64,000 bases of DNA. Source: Nilaparvata lugens (taxonomy: Eukaryota; Arthropoda; Insecta; Hemiptera; Delphacidae). This document shows positions 44,767 to 57,865 of the stretch, piece after piece. A model generated the notes under the pieces. The model was not told where the DNA came from. It worked only from the letters and a program-made list of their open reading frames with translations, and ran no database searches. The DNA lies in the NCBI RefSeq assembly GCF_014356525.2, contig NC_052510.1, positions 17,470,778 through 17,534,777 on the forward strand, written 5' to 3'. The position numbers were made by a program, and so were the translations under genes. The stretch's first letter is position 1; the number at the start of each line of letters is the position of its first letter.

Positions 44767-45714
44767 TATAGTTAGGTCTACGTTATAATGGCAATGGGAA
44801 AAGATAGGAGAAAGACGTTGCAGATTCTGTCTTGTCAATGTCTTTTATAGTGGGGTCCACGTTATAATGGTAGTGAAGAAAGACGAGTGGAGAAAAAGAA
44901 AGTGGAGAAAAACGTTGCCAAGTCTCTCCATTTTACCACTGAGTGTACAGTGAACACAGCTGTTACTCAATTCATCCCATTTAATTTGATCCTATAATAA
45001 TTATCATTTCCTTCATAAAATAATCAATTTAATGTCAAATTGATCAATAATATATATTTTTTCATCATTTGATTAAAAAATTTGCTTCCATAACTGAGAT
45101 CAGATTTTAATTTTTATACAAGCCTGAAATGGCGGCAAATCTGAAAACCTGTGATACACCAATCCGAATTTCAAAACAACAGAAATTGAGTTATTTTGTA
45201 GATATTCTATTCCAATTTCTTTAAAAAATAATAGAAAAATAGGAATCCTATTCAAAAATAAGTAATTTCAATGGAAATAGTTCTGAAATAACCTTTCAAT
45301 ATTATTTATACCGTTACAAGTAGGTCTAACCTATACGTGTAGGCTAACTGAAACATGGATGGAGTCAAGAATGGTTAGTTATCAACTTTTAAAATGTTAT
45401 TTCAGGTATTTTAATCTGTGTTTCTCATACGGTAATGTATAAAAATCATTTAATTGTTTCAAAAATACATTTTAAATCAATTATATGACTTTTGTGTACT
45501 AAAGTATTTTGATAGAATGAAGAAAAAAAATGGCGGCTGATAATTGTTTTTTTACTTTTGTACAGTCACTGTCAAAAGTAGAAAAAATATTCTGGCAAAC
45601 AGACAACATTGCAAAGCTAGAGAGCGATAGTGTTATCTGTTTTGTTGTATGATAGAAAAGGACAGCAACAGTATTGTCAATCCTACACTGCCATTATAAC
45701 AAGGACCTCACTAT
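44767..45714. mobile_element. TIR element family X, copy 2, ~948 bp
   Basis: Left end TATAGTTAGGTCTACGTTAT then AATGGCAATG; right end CACTGCCATTATAACAAGGA then CCTCACTAT, inverted. A second X-type left end (TATAGTGGGGTCCACG) occurs about 80 bp inside, within the 429-bp duplicated block. Confidence 0.75.
44794..45222. repeat. Near-identical 429-bp duplication, copy 2
   Basis: Partner of 43720-44148 at an offset of 1074 bp. Confidence 0.9.
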
Positions 45715-46246
45715 TTGATGGTAGTTGATATACAGGTCTATCAATGTAATATTAGCTTAGGGTAACCCCCTGTTGGCTGGGGGAGCTTTGAGTCGAACAT
45801 CAGACTCAAGAATCTGTTGAAGCCAGAGTTTGCACACAGTATCCTTGCTGGTCATAGGAGGTGACTAAAAGGGGTCCCCTTTCCAAAGCCCTTCATCCAA
45901 AACCCTTCTTCTCCTTCTTAGTATGCTTTGGATCTGTTAATTTCTAGAATGACACTTTTTCCATTGACTTAGCTGTGTGCCATTCTTTCTTTCTTACCTT
46001 TTCCATCTGTCGGCCTTCCTTGGCCATTCACTCTTCTCTCTTTCTTTCTTTCTTCCTTTCCCTCTTTCTTGTTTCAGGCCAACACAAGGTGCTATGTGGA
46101 CCGTGCTGATGGGTGGATGGTACCAGGCCTTCTATACATGGTGCCACTAACGGTGCCTGCAGGATACCATGCACCCTCCTGCAGTACATAGCCTTGCCTG
46201 GACATGCAGGGCTCTGTCCAGGTCGACTGTACTTCCCTAGCTGCTC

Positions 46247-47380
46247 GTGGGAACCACATGGACAAAGAAAAAACAAAAACCAAACCCCGAGGCAACTCCG
46301 GAAGTTGCCTCGACCTCGAACCCATCGGGATCTGCCCCATCAGGGCAGATTCCTCAATCCGAAATGGTTGCTTCAGGTACACAGGAGGTACTGTTGCACT
46401 CTTACATAGAGGCTAACCTTGGGAAGGCTTCTACTGATCATGTTATGGATGAGGTAAGCTCTATCACATTATCCCAATTGGAGGAGAAGGATGAGCTCCT
46501 CAAAAGTCCAGAAAAACAAGAACCCTCACAAATGCTCAAGGATGCAATACAGCAACTGAGTGGTTTGTGGGTGAAGAGATCAAATCTAACCAATGCTCAA
46601 AGAAGGGTGGCCATTCAGGCTAAACTTCATGAGAGTAAGAGTGGTGAGGCTTTTGACCCTGCAAAGTTTCGCAGGGCCAAAAGGAAAAAGAAACCAAGAG
46701 ACCAGAATGGGGAGAAACTCCAGGCAAAAACGTGGGTCATGAAGCTGGGTCGAAGGCGGCCAAGCACCCTAGAGGTGAATTGGCAGCCCCTCCCGCAGCA
46801 GAAGGACCTACAAAAAAGGTCAGGAGTAGAACTCATGCAGGTCACGAGGACCAAACCCTGAATCTAGAGACTTCCAATAGAGGAGCCTCTTACAGGGACA
46901 CATCTGCCACCAAAATGGCTATTGTATTGGAAGGCTATCCTGAGTCTAAGCTTCCAGCAGAGCAAGGAGAAGTCATTCAAGAAACCATCATAGATGAGCT
47001 CCTACCCCTTGAGGGTGGATGCATTTCATCGTTTGCAGGCACCTACATGGAGAAGGGTGCCTTGATCATATCCTGCTACTAAGCATTGGCTGGAGGCACT
47101 CATCCCCAGACTCAAACCGTTTGGGGAAACGAAACTCATTGTCGGTCTGAGAAAAGAAATCTTGAGGTCAGTGAGGGTGTTCTTTAGAGCTCATCTGTTG
47201 CTTCTGAAGAAAACTCCAGAAAAGATCATCAAGATGCTCAACAAGCAAAACCTCACTCTGAAGGTGAAGGAGTGGAATGTCCTGCCAGCCAAGCCGGACC
47301 CAAAAGGTTATGGATTTGTCTGTTTCCTGGATGAGGCCTGCTTTAGTGCTGTCAGGTCAGCCAACCTAGAGCCAACCTAG
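46247..47380 (+). pseudogene. LINE ORF1 protein, frameshifted
   Basis: RNA-binding-type partner protein of the LINE. Three frames follow one another: 46247-46861 (starts MGTTWTKKKQKPN; basic stretch FRRAKRKKKPRDQ), 46732-47082 (KMAIVLEGYPESKL then GALIISC) and 47162-47380 (SVRVFFRAHLLLLKK, ending RSANLEPT). The order of conserved bits resembles the DUF4780-type region of insect LINE ORF1s, from memory. At least two frameshifts, so not translatable as one protein. Confidence 0.65.
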
Positions 47381-47413
47381 GACTCTGGCAGGTTCCAATT
47401 ATCTCAACATCAG

Positions 47414-50400
47414 TTGAGGATAATGCCCAGGGTCCTTCAAATCAATCTCCAACACAGTAAAGCAGCATCTGCTGCTTTCTGCCAGTTCTTCCTCAGAGAG
47501 AGATTTGACCTGGCATTGATCCAAGAACCATGGCTTCACCGAGGAAGAGTTGCAGGCCTGGGTGATACCAAGGGTGGGTTGATATACTGTACCTCTCTCA
47601 AGAATGTCAGAACCTGCATACTTTTGAGAAAGGGTATGGACTGCCTAACTCTTAATGAATTCTACTCCAGAGATCTTACTGTGATCTCATTAACCTGGAG
47701 CTATGAGGGCAGGAAATGGAGCACAACTGCATGCTCAGCCTACTTGCCCTATGACTCTGGAGATCTTCCTCCATCAAGAGAGCTTGAACTCCTAGTGAAG
47801 TCATCTTGTGCTGGTGGTCGACAACTCCTTGTAGGTTGTGATGCCAATGCTCACCACACAACTGGATGGGGAAGCTCAGACACGAACCCATGAGGTGAGG
47901 CTCTTCTTCAGTTTCTCATATCCAAGAATCTTTATGTCTGTAACGTTCATTACACGAAACCGGAGTGAGGTTATTGACATTACATTCTGCTCAGAAGGAC
48001 TCCTAAGGGTCATTGACAACTGGCACGTAAGTCATGAGGCCTCTCTGTTTGATCACAGGTATGTCTGTTTTGACTTGCAAAGTGAGGGCAGCTCTTCCTG
48101 CTATCAGGATCTGAGGAAAACAGATTGGTCACTCTATAAGTCTGACCTTCTGTCTCAACTATGGTCACTGGGCAGGAGGGTTACCTGCTTTGCAGACATT
48201 GATCAGATTGCTTCTGACCTTCAGAATGCAATCATGAGCTGCCTTTAGGACAGTTGCCAATTTTGACGGGGAAGAGTCACACCAATACTAAGTGGTGGAT
48301 TGCTGACCTTGACCGCAAAAGGGCGGCTATAAGAAAGCTTCAGAACCATTGCAAATGGAGCTGTATTTGGGAGCCATACCACAGGGCAGTCACAGAATAC
48401 AGCCTTGCAATCAAGAAAGCTAAAGAAAACTCCTGGAGACAATTTACACAAGAGGTAAACAGTCTCAGCGCAGCAGTGAGACTGCAGTGTGTTTTAGCTT
48501 CAAGCCCAATTGGCCTCTTGGGAACTCTTAGGTCGGCAGGGGGGCAATATACCACTGGAATTTATGGAAGTCTCAAACTTCTTCTTGAGACTCACATTCC
48601 AGACTGTACCTTTGAGAGTGATTGCTCAGACATGTCTGACAACAGCAAAATAAGCTCATGGCCAAGAGCTGATTGTGGAAGCTGGACTTTAGCCAGGCGA
48701 ATTGTCACATCCTCCATCTTTCCACAAGTAAAGGTGTCTTTGAACAGGGCTATGCTGATGACACAGTCCTCATGGTACAGGGAAAGTTCACCAACATTGT
48801 TGCTGACTTCGTGAACGTCAACCTCAAAACTGTCAATGACTGGTGTCTTGGATAGGGACTAAGTATAAAGCCCTCAAAGACTGCAGTCATTCCATTTACA
48901 AGGAAAAAGAGCCTGGAGTCTCTCTCTAGGTTGAAACTTGGATTTACACGGCTTGAAGTATCAAGTACAGTCAAATATTTAGGGCTGACCATTGATTCAA
49001 AGCTGACTTGGAACAATCATTCAAACAATACACTGCATAAAGCAAAATGGGCGCTTATGACGACCAGAAGATTTGCAGGCTCCATGTGGGGGATAAAGCC
49101 TCACATAGCTCTGTGGCTGTACAAGGCAGTAATAAGGCCTCAGGTAACTTATGGATCACTAGTCTGGTGGACAAAGGTGGATCAGGTTACAGCCACAGCC
49201 AAACTCACAAGTCTACAAAGGATGCAAACACTTCTAGTCACTGCAGCTATCAGAAGCAGCCCATCAGCAACTCTTGAAGTTGCTCTTGGCTTACTGCCAT
49301 TGAAAATTTTTCTATGGCAGAGGCACGGAAATCAGCCTATCGACTGAAAGTTGCAGGCCAATGGAGAGAAGGCCTGTCTGGAACAGGCCATTGCACAATC
49401 ACCAAAGCTGTTGCTCACAGCCCTGTTCTTGAGATGACATCAGATGTCATGAGCACGGAGTTGGTTTTTACTAAACCTTTCTCTGTTAAATTCTGATCTA
49501 GAGAGGAGTGGAAGTCTGAGGAAGGGCTCCATCCCAAAAGAGGCAGCCTTGTCTGGTACACAGACAGTTCTTCCATTTAAGGGAAATCTGGCTATGGGGT
49601 GTACAGTGATTCACCTAGAACACAAGTCTATGCAAGTCTGGGACAACACTGCACCATCTTTCTGGCAGAGATTTGGGGCATCATGGCTTGTGCCAACATA
49701 GGCATTGCCAGGCGCTACTGCAATAAGCATAATATAGTAATCATGTCAGACTATCAGGCAGCCCTCAAGGCTCTTGATTCCAACGAAATCAAGTCCAAAT
49801 TGGTGTTGGAGTGCCACAAAACGCTCAGCAGGCTTGCAACGCTCAACTCTGTGCATCTTTGTTGGGTACCTGGCCATGTAGGCATAGGTAATGAGCGTGC
49901 AGATGAGCTTGCTGAGTGGGGTTCTAGTATGCCATTCCTTGGCCCAGAGCCGGGCTGTGGCATAAGTAAAACAACTGATTCCCACACAATAAATAAATGG
50001 TCCAGGGACTTACACCACCAGCAATGCCAGGGTCACCCTGGTCAAGCACTTGGCAAAAGACTGCTGGCAGACACAAGCCCTTGCTTCACCAGGTGGCTGA
50101 TGAGTCTGGGTAGAGGTCAGGTCAAGCAGGTGATTGCCCTGATAACTGGACATGGCCACTTCAGGAATCATCTCCACACAATTGGACTCAGAAATGAAAG
50201 CCAGATGTGTAGGCTTTGTAATCAGTCTGAAGAGACTGCTAAGCATATCATACTGGATTGCCGAAGTCTTGGAGCTAGAAGAAGGGCTCTGTTTGGCTGT
50301 AAGCAACCAGGTGAGGAATGGGATGTTGGTATAGGGAAGAAACTCCTGGATCTTGTAAAGGACACGGGAGTTGGATTGCCTAACCAACATACTTTTGGGA

Positions 50401-50438
50401 CACACAATAAGCTTCGGTTGACATGTGAGGTTCCTTGA
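47414..50438 (+). pseudogene. LINE ORF2: endonuclease, deleted RT, RNase H
   Basis: Endonuclease at about 47420-48100: VLQINLQHSKAA, LALIQEPWLH and GCDANAHHTTGWGSSDTN carry the APE-type catalytic pattern. The reverse transcriptase is incomplete: the fingers/early palm motifs expected between about 48480 and 48740 are missing, while the catalytic QGYADDTVLMV (48745-48780) and the later KYLGLTIDSKLTWNNH segment remain. RNase H at 49550-49930 shows YTDSS, FLAEIWG, MSDYQAA and GNERADELAEWG, giving the acidic set. The C-terminus has a CRLCNQSEETAKHIILDC zinc-type motif. Several stops (one right after YTDSSSI) and frame changes: defective. Confidence 0.88.
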
Positions 50439-50610
50439 ATCTTTGGATCTTGAATCCATCCCTTCGAAACATAAAAATAAACTTAGGGTACTAATTTTTA
50501 CTTTATCTGTCTTCCCAGCAGTCCTGTGGCTGCAGTAGGAGTTGTCATGATTCCAAGGATTATCTCCTGTGTATGTATAGAATAGAATAAATGTTATTCC
50601 TTTAAGCATA

Positions 50611-51344
50611 TAAAGCAGCTAGTAGCACTAATAGCTTGAGATCGACAGGGAGCTGGATTCCACCCAGACCCTATAAAGAAATCTATTGAAGACACTACCT
50701 TATACATCTCACCAAGAGTGTGAACATGTTATCCTTAGAATTGAAACAGCTGAATAATATGGTAAGCTTCAAAGTTAAATTAAGAGTATGTTTATTAGAA
50801 ATGAATGATGTTGAAAAGTTCTTCAACAAATTAACTTGAATGCTGATAGAGATAAATTTGATAAAAAATTTTCTCAGACTCATAAAATCTACAGTTAATT
50901 CCAATAGTGTATAATCTAAGTAAAGAATTGATTCTGGATAATATTGACAACACAGAATAGTAAGTTATAGCCCGACCAAGCACTGTTACCACAAAATAAC
51001 AAATTAAATCAAACATTTAATATTTTAATGTAAATAATACATAAGTTTACTCCAGTTTATTATCTTTTTGTTCATATGCAAATTATAAGTGTGTTTTGGG
51101 TTCATTTTTTTTATGCTGGGACTCCCATATAGGCCTTTGCCTGGTGAGTACCTAATTATTTCCTTTCTGATGTTTATGTGTGTAGAAGTAATATTTTGTT
51201 TTTTTCTTTTTCATGATATTAACTATGTACAGACTCTTGTATAATTTAACTATTCAGACAGTGTAATTAATATTATTTTATATAATTTTGTATTTGTTCT
51301 TTTGTACACATATTAATGGAAAAAAAATTAATTATTTATTAATA
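50611..51344. other. Spacer between the LINE and the BEL/Pao element
   Basis: AT-rich; no gene recognised. Confidence 0.4.
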
Positions 51345-51349
51345 AAATC

Positions 51350-52002
51350 TGGTTTGGCCAGAGCATTCGAACTGTAGCGCCAAAATGCCAGACTGGTTCT
51401 GCGAATAGCAGGCTTGTGTTTGCGCCGGCGCAAACCGTCCTGCTTGCTTGGCATTCTGGATGTTTTTGTGAGTCGTCCCAGTTCAGCTTGTCTTGTCTCG
51501 TCCCCGTTGTTGTGAAGACCGAGTTTGTATTTTTGTCATGTAATTTCGATCGGAAATTTCTTGTAGATAATTGTTTGAGTGTAGTGTGTGTGAATTATGA
51601 GTATAACAGTGTAAATAGTGTTAAATTGAATTAATTTGAATTGGATTTGAATTTATAAAGAATCCAGTTTGAGCTTTGTTCAAAACCCAGTACATAGCCT
51701 GCAAGTTGAACACAGAATCAACAAAAAGACAGCCCGGAAGCCAGACCTGTCTTATTCCCAGATTTTCATCCCACCCTGAACCTGACCAAAACACCTAATA
51801 AAGGCTTCGAAGGGCAAGTAGACAAGATTGGATTAAATCTGGTGAGTTTTTGCTTTTTTTTATTGTTCATTAATGCAGAGTTTAACTGTACAAATAACCT
51901 GGCTCAAATTGAAGGTTAAATTTTACCCCTTGTTTGTATTTGATTATTCGAATAGTAAATTACAGTCCTCTAGTAGCTCTAGCCTGAGCTTTGTTCAGAA
52001 CA
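51350..52002 (+). repeat. 5' LTR of BEL/Pao element
   Basis: 653 bp, starts TGGTTTGGCCAGAGCATTCG, ends GAGCTTTGTTCAGAACA. Polyadenylation signal AATAAA at 51797-51802. Confidence 0.97.
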
Positions 52003-52006
52003 TTTC

Positions 52007-52022
52007 TGGTCCACCGAACCGT
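52007..52022 (+). promoter_or_regulatory. Probable primer-binding site
   Basis: TGGTCCACCGAACCG begins 4 nt after the 5' LTR. The TGG start fits the CCA end of a tRNA primer; the tRNA was not identified. Confidence 0.6.
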
Positions 52023-52559
52023 GATGAATTTAAATTTGTAATTTGTTGATTAATTCACACACATTGGATTTAAGCAGTTTCGTATTTGTCCAGTGTTGGC
52101 ATGTTGAGAATGGTCTGATCCATGCTCAACTTGAGTTTGTTGTAGCCTTGTTCTAGAGCAAGGTTTCTTGTCAGTTTGTGTTTGTCTGAAATTAAATTTA
52201 TTTCAGTTAAAATTGTAATTTTCCTGAAACTAGGCTCATTGTGCTTCTTTTCGGGAATTTGTTTGTTGGAATTTGTATTGTCCATTTTTGTTATACATGT
52301 TAGTGAAGGTTAATCACAGCATGATTTTGTTTGTTCAATTCAACAAGTTATCGTTTGTTTGTGAGTTGTTGGAAGAACATTATCTAATCATATAGTTTTG
52401 TCTTCAGCAGTAACTTATCTTGTGAATTGATAATCAAAGTTTAACTTTGATAACTTACTAGTCGTGATTCTTCCTTCCATTTAGTTTTGAACTCATTCTT
52501 GTTTTATTGTCTGTTGTTTTGTATTGTCGGGGCTGAATTGTCTTGTGTATGAGTTCAAG

Positions 52560-55130
52560 ATGGAGGAAAAATTACAGAAACAAATCAGGGTGCATCGCGC
52601 TAAACTGGAACAATTGTATGCCAGATTGCAAAGAATCTATGAACTGTCTAAAAATGCCTCTGATCCAAAAGTTGCTGAGCAATTTTAAATCTTGTATCCT
52701 TGGGTGTCTCAGACCATTTCGGATTATGAAAAGACAGAATTAGTGGTTAATGAGTTGGAACTTGAGTTGAATAAAGACCATGTTGTAGCATTCAACGACT
52801 CACATCTAGATCTGTTTCAGTATATTGAAGTAGCGGCTAATACTCTCAAACAGAAAGAGGCGACTGATGCTATTGCTCAATCTTTGGCAGCTTCAGCAGC
52901 TAGTGCACAGCTAGTCGTGTCCGAGTAGGTACTGCCTAAAATCGACCTTCCGAAATTTGATGGGAACCAGACTCAATGGTCGGTGTTTTATGAACTATTT
53001 AAGGCATTGGTACATGACAACAAGAGTTTGAATGATCAGCAGAAGGTCCAATATCTTGTAAGTAGACTTACTGGACAAGCAGCAAATATTTGTCGTCATT
53101 TGCCACCATTGGCTAACAATTATCAAATAATTTGGCAGGCATTATTGACCCACTATAATGATCCACGGGCACAAGTTGATGCCTATTTCAAACAAATTTT
53201 TGAATTTCGTCCAATAAAATCAGAATCAAAGGCAGGTTGTATTGCGATTTTGGATGGGTTTTGCAGTTCAATCAATGCAGTGAAGAGATTGCGACTCACT
53301 GATTTGTCAGACTCGATATTCCTCTATCATGGCTTGAGATTGCTGGATCCAAGTTCTCATAGAAATTTTGAATCGGCCGTCCATGACAAGGCTATGCCAA
53401 CTTATACCGATTATGTCAAATTCATTGAAAAGCAAATTAAGACTCTTCCTTCTGATGAGAAACAGACTGAATCGTTTAATATGAGGCACAAAAAGGATAA
53501 TAAATCAAAGGTGTTTGTGGTTCAATCTAATGATTCATCTAACGATGCATCTAGTAAAAATCCCAATTGTCTGAAGTGCTCAAAACCGGGTCATCGGTTA
53601 GTAGATTGTGCAAGTTTCTTGAAAATGACTCCTTGGGATCGTTATTGTTTGATTAAAGGAAAGTTTTGTTGTTTTCGTTGTCTTGATGTGGATCATTTGA
53701 GTAGAGATTGTCATAGTAAAACTCAGTGTGCTCAATGTCGAGAATCTCATCATTCGTTATTGCACTTTTCCAGATCAAGTTCCAATGAAGGTGTTGCGTC
53801 CTCGTCGAACTCCAAGGCAGGTGGCACATCACCTATTAGTTGTTGTTCTACATCCAACGATGTAGATAATTCGACCGTTGTGTTGTCGACCGTCACTGCA
53901 CATATTCGAGATTGTAATGATCAGCTTTGTGATGTTCGTTTCTTGGTTGACACCGGGAGTCAGTGTCATTTTGTTACAGCCAAATTGTGTCGGCGTTTGA
54001 GACTACCATTCCAGCCCATGAAAACCGTTGTTCGTGGATTCGGTGGTGGTACTAGTGAAGTTCGAGGTCGTACTTGTGTGTTGATTCAGTCGAAGTTGGA
54101 TCCTACCATCAAGTTTTCGATGGATGCCACAGTGGTAGATAGAGTCATTGACAAGTTGCCTTCTTGTGAAATTGACAGATCCAAACTTCATCATCTTGAA
54201 AATCTCACACTGGCTGACGACAAATTCTATCTTCCTAGTAGAATAGATGGCATCATTGGTGCGGAGTTAGTTCCTCACTTGCTACGTCGGAGTCCTAGTA
54301 TAGGTGAATCGCACGAATTGATGACTGTTAATAGTGTCTTTGGTCACATTCTGATGGGGAGAGCGCCGATTCTCACTTCAACAACGAATGTGTCGAATTG
54401 TTTTACAGCCATCTGTAGTCCATTCGTTAGTAGTCCATCGTTGGATAGTTTTGTGGAACGTTTTTGGGAGTTGGAATCGTGCCCTGCACCAAGCTGTCAA
54501 CTGAAACCGGAAGAGTTGGAGTGTGAGGTAAATTTTCGGAAGTCTGTACATCGTGTGAATTCTGGTCGTTTTGTTGTTGCCTTGTCATTTGCGGAGCCGC
54601 CCAGCAGCTTGGGAGATTCGTATGCTGTCGCCAACTGCAGACTGCTGACTTTGGAGAGACGACTAGAGCTTGACAGCAATACTCGTATTTCATATCATGA
54701 AATATTGATCGATTACCTACATCAGGGTCACATGTCGTTTGTAGCAGATCAGACAGACCGAGGTGGTTACTACATACCGCATCATGCCTTCGTGAAAGCA
54801 AGCAGCACTACCACGCCCATCCGAATTGTATTTGATGCTGGTTCCAGAACATCATCTTGTTTGTCATTGAACCAGGTTCTTCATGCCGGTCCCAAATTGC
54901 AGACTGACATTTTTGTTTTGTTAGTTAATTTTCGTTTGTTCCCAATCGCACTAACTGCCGACATTAAACAAATGTATCGACAGATATTAGTGGAGGATTC
55001 CTGCCGTCGTTATCAGCATGTATTGTGGAGATTTTCGCCGGAGGATCCAATCGAAATTTATCAGCTTGTGTTGTTTTTGGTGTTTCAAGCTCTCCATATT
55101 TGGTGCTTCGCACCATCCACCAGCTTGTAG
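52560..55130 (+). pseudogene. BEL/Pao Gag-protease-RT (N-terminal part), interrupted
   Basis: Starts MEEKLQKQIRVHRAKLEQLY (coiled-coil-like). Two in-frame stops follow, TAA 52686-52688 and TAG 52926-52928. From about 52930 the frame is open: LPKIDLPKFDG then the DUF1759-type Gag core; zinc knuckles CLKCSKPGHRLVDC and CFRCLDVDHLSRDC with a third CAQC...HH (53568-53765); aspartic protease with FLVDTGSQCHF (about 53940); and the start of the RT with LTADIKQMYRQI (about 54955), holding the first catalytic aspartate. A 1-nt frameshift at about 55060-55080 ends this frame at 55130; the rest of the RT follows in another frame. Confidence 0.93.
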
Positions 55131-56743
55131 AGGGGGATGGAAATCGTTTTCCAGCAGCCAAGGCGAGAATACCAAGAGACATGTTCATGGACGACTTAGT
55201 CACATCTGTCGCCACAGAGTCAGAGGCCGCGGAGCTGTATCGTCAGTCCAAGCAGCTGTTTGAGGGAGGAGGTTTCTCGCTCACAAAGTGGACTTCAAAT
55301 TCACCATCAATGTTGGAGAAATTCTCGGAGGAAGAGAAATCGTTTTCGTACAAGGATTTCGAAGCAGACAACTCCTTGGCTATCTTGGGATTGAATTGGC
55401 AACCTAATACTGATCTGTTTCAGTTTTCAGTCAAGAGTGGTGAGGTCGTCGCTACTAAGCGTTCTATTTTGTCAGTGATGGCTCGTATCTATGATCCACT
55501 TGGTCTCTTGTCACCGTTTACATTATTTCTAAAATGTCTTGTCCAAAAACTGTGGAAATTAGGAGTGGATTGGGACGAGAAGCCGCCTGAGTCTATCTGC
55601 ACTCTTTGGGAGAATTGTCAAAAAGAGTTGCCTCTATTGTTGAAATTTGCTGTTCCACATCACGTTGGTTTGTTTCAGGATTCTCACATCAGTTTGATTG
55701 GTTTTTGTGACGCATCATTGTCTGGTTATGGTGCAGTTATCTATGTGAAGTCGCAGAAGGAGAGCGAGGAGCCAAGAGTTGTATTATTGTGTTCAAAGTC
55801 CAAGGTAGCACCATCTAAAGTTGTTTCAATACCTCGTTTGGAGTTGTGTGCGGCACTCTTGTTGGCAGAACTCATGAATTCAGTAGTCACTATTATTAGT
55901 GAACGTTGTCATGTGTCTCGTATTGTCGCACTCTCTGATTCAACAGTCACCTTGTGTTGGATTAATGCTCCATCCGCAAAATGGCAAACTTTTGTTGGTA
56001 ATCGCGTCGCAAAAATACAGGATTCTTGTATACAGGAGTGGATGCATGTTGCCGGAATTGAAAATCCCGCGGACTGTTTGTCTAGAGGTTTATCACCAGT
56101 TGAGCTTGTGAACTTTCCGTTGTGGCTCTCAGGTCCATCATGGATAGCAGAGGACGAATGCAATTGGCCTGTCCGAACTCAAATGGAAGAGATCGTGGAT
56201 CCACCGGAGGCGAAAAAACCGTCAGTGTTGACAGTCACAAAATCTCCTGATTGTAACAGCAATGCAGTATATTCATTGATTGGTCGTTGTTCGGATTATG
56301 GTCGTCTTTTGAGAATTGTAATTCTTGTTCTCAAATTCTTACGAATCTTACCCCAATCAGAAGAATCAGATTTCGATGTTGCTGAGAGGTATCTATGTAA
56401 AGTGGTACAGAAGATACATTTTTCATCTGAATTTGTGCAATTAGAGAAGGGAAAGGATTGTTCTATGCGCCTACGTCGCCTGTCTCCATTCATTGATAGA
56501 GGTGTGATTTGCGTCTGCGGTCGTTTGTCTCATGCTGGACTGGAATTTGAGACTTGTCATCAGATGATCTTACCAAAATCCGACACTTTCGTATCGATGT
56601 TGATTGATTATCATCACAAGAAGAACTGTCATGCTGGACCTTTGTTATTGTTGTCCTCGATCAGACAGAAATTCTGGATACTGTCTGCTTGCTCTATTAT
56701 TTGTATTTGTGTATTTAAGTGTAATCGTTGTTTCTGTGTTTGA
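55060..56743 (+). pseudogene. BEL/Pao RT (C-terminal part), RNase H, start of integrase
   Basis: After the frameshift: FGVSSSPYLVLRTIHQL, then RDMFMDDLVTS with the RT DD pair in an F-MDD version. Next comes RNase H with GFCDASLSGYGAVIY, PRLELCAALLLAELM, VALSDSTVTLCWI and ENPADCLSRG (about 55700-56100), giving the acidic residues. The integrase zinc-binding region starts near DYHHKKNCHAGP (about 56605). TGA at 56741-56743 interrupts it in frame. Confidence 0.93.
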
Positions 56744-57726
56744 CCTAGTAATAATGCAATTATTCCAAAAATGGGTGACCTGCCTGCTTGTTGAGTGTCA
56801 AAATGCAAACCATTTGAAAATTGTGGTGTGGATTACACTGGTCCTCTGCGTATTACTATGACGAGACGTTGTAATCCTTGTGTTTTGAAAGCCTACATTT
56901 GTCTGTTTGTGTGTATGGCAACAAAGGTGGTACATATTGGGTTGGTATCGGATCTATCAACGCCCATGTTTTTAGCTGCGTTTCGTCGTTTTTTGTCATG
57001 TCGTGGACCCTGTCGTGTGATGTATTCCGATTGTGGTACTAATTTTGTAGGTGCCAAGGAACAGTTGCGAAAGATATCTCAACTTTTGAACTCGTCCGAG
57101 TTTCAAACCACATTGACTAGTCAACTCGCCGAACACAAAATTGATTGGAAATTCATTCCCCCTGGTTCACCGCATTTTGAAGGTCTGTGGGAGGCAAATG
57201 TCAAATCTGTAAAGTTGCATCTGTTCCGAGTTATTGGCAATCAACTTCTCACCTATGAGGAACTGAACACTGTATTGGTGCAGATTGAAGGTGTCCTGAA
57301 TTCCCGCCCACTGTGTGTACTGAGTGAGGATCCGTGTGAACCGCTGGCTTTAACCCCAGCACACTTTTTGACTCTAACACCGTTGAAATCGTTTCCCATG
57401 CGGGACGTGGACAGTGTCCCTGTGAATCGTCTCACCAGGTATGAATTGATTGGTCAACTTATTCAATCGTTCTGGAACCGATGGAGAAGAGAGTACCTGC
57501 ACGAACTTCAAAGTCGAAAAAATGGTTGAAATCACCCACTTCTATCAGTGTGGGAATGGTTGTGGTAGTAGACCAACCAAACACACCTCCATTGCAGTGG
57601 CCACTGGGTGTCATTGAGCAAGTGTTTCCGGGAAGTGACGGCGAGGTTCGAGTGGTGAGTGTTCTCCTAAAAACTGGTATTTATAAAAGACCAGTAACAA
57701 AATTGTATCCACTCCCAACTCAATAG
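56744..57726 (+). pseudogene. BEL/Pao integrase core and C-terminal domain
   Basis: Same frame as the preceding RT part, after the TGA at 56741 and a second TGA at 56792-56794. FENCGVDYTGPL, MYSDCGTNFVGA and GSPHFEGLWEANVKSVK supply the D, D and E of the catalytic triad. A frame change at an A-run near 57518 leads to the C-terminal domain (SVGMVVVVDQPNTPPLQWPL, ending TKLYPLPTQ at 57723; stop TAG 57724-57726). Confidence 0.93.
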
Positions 57727-57854
57727 TTGTTGTGCTTTTTGCATTTTTTCTTTGTTTTTTGGTGTTGGTGTTTTGTTCTTTTTGGCATGTCTGGATTTTT
57801 TCCTTTCTGTGTTTTTTTTCAGTTTTGTAACTTGGCTGAAAAATAGTTTTTCAG

Positions 57855-57865
57855 AGGCGGGGGTA
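57855..57865 (+). promoter_or_regulatory. Polypurine tract
   Basis: GAGGCGGGGGTA lies immediately before the 3' LTR, where plus-strand DNA synthesis would be primed. Confidence 0.75.

Larger units (their letters stand above)
45760..50610 (+). mobile_element. Non-LTR retrotransposon with RNase H (I/LOA-like group), inactivated
   Basis: A 5' leader (about 45760-46246, with a pyrimidine-rich run at 46027-46075), ORF1 (46247-47380), and an ORF2 with APE endonuclease, partial reverse transcriptase and RNase H (47414-50438). No LTRs. Near the 3' end AGAATAGAATAAATGTTATT precedes a change of sequence character at about 50605. Both outer borders are approximate. Clade assignment rests on the presence of a C-terminal RNase H and the style of the endonuclease motifs. 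Confidence 0.85.

Noticed and set aside
50010..50609. 199-codon minus-strand ORF
   Set aside because: Antisense to the RNase H/C-terminal part of the LINE ORF2.
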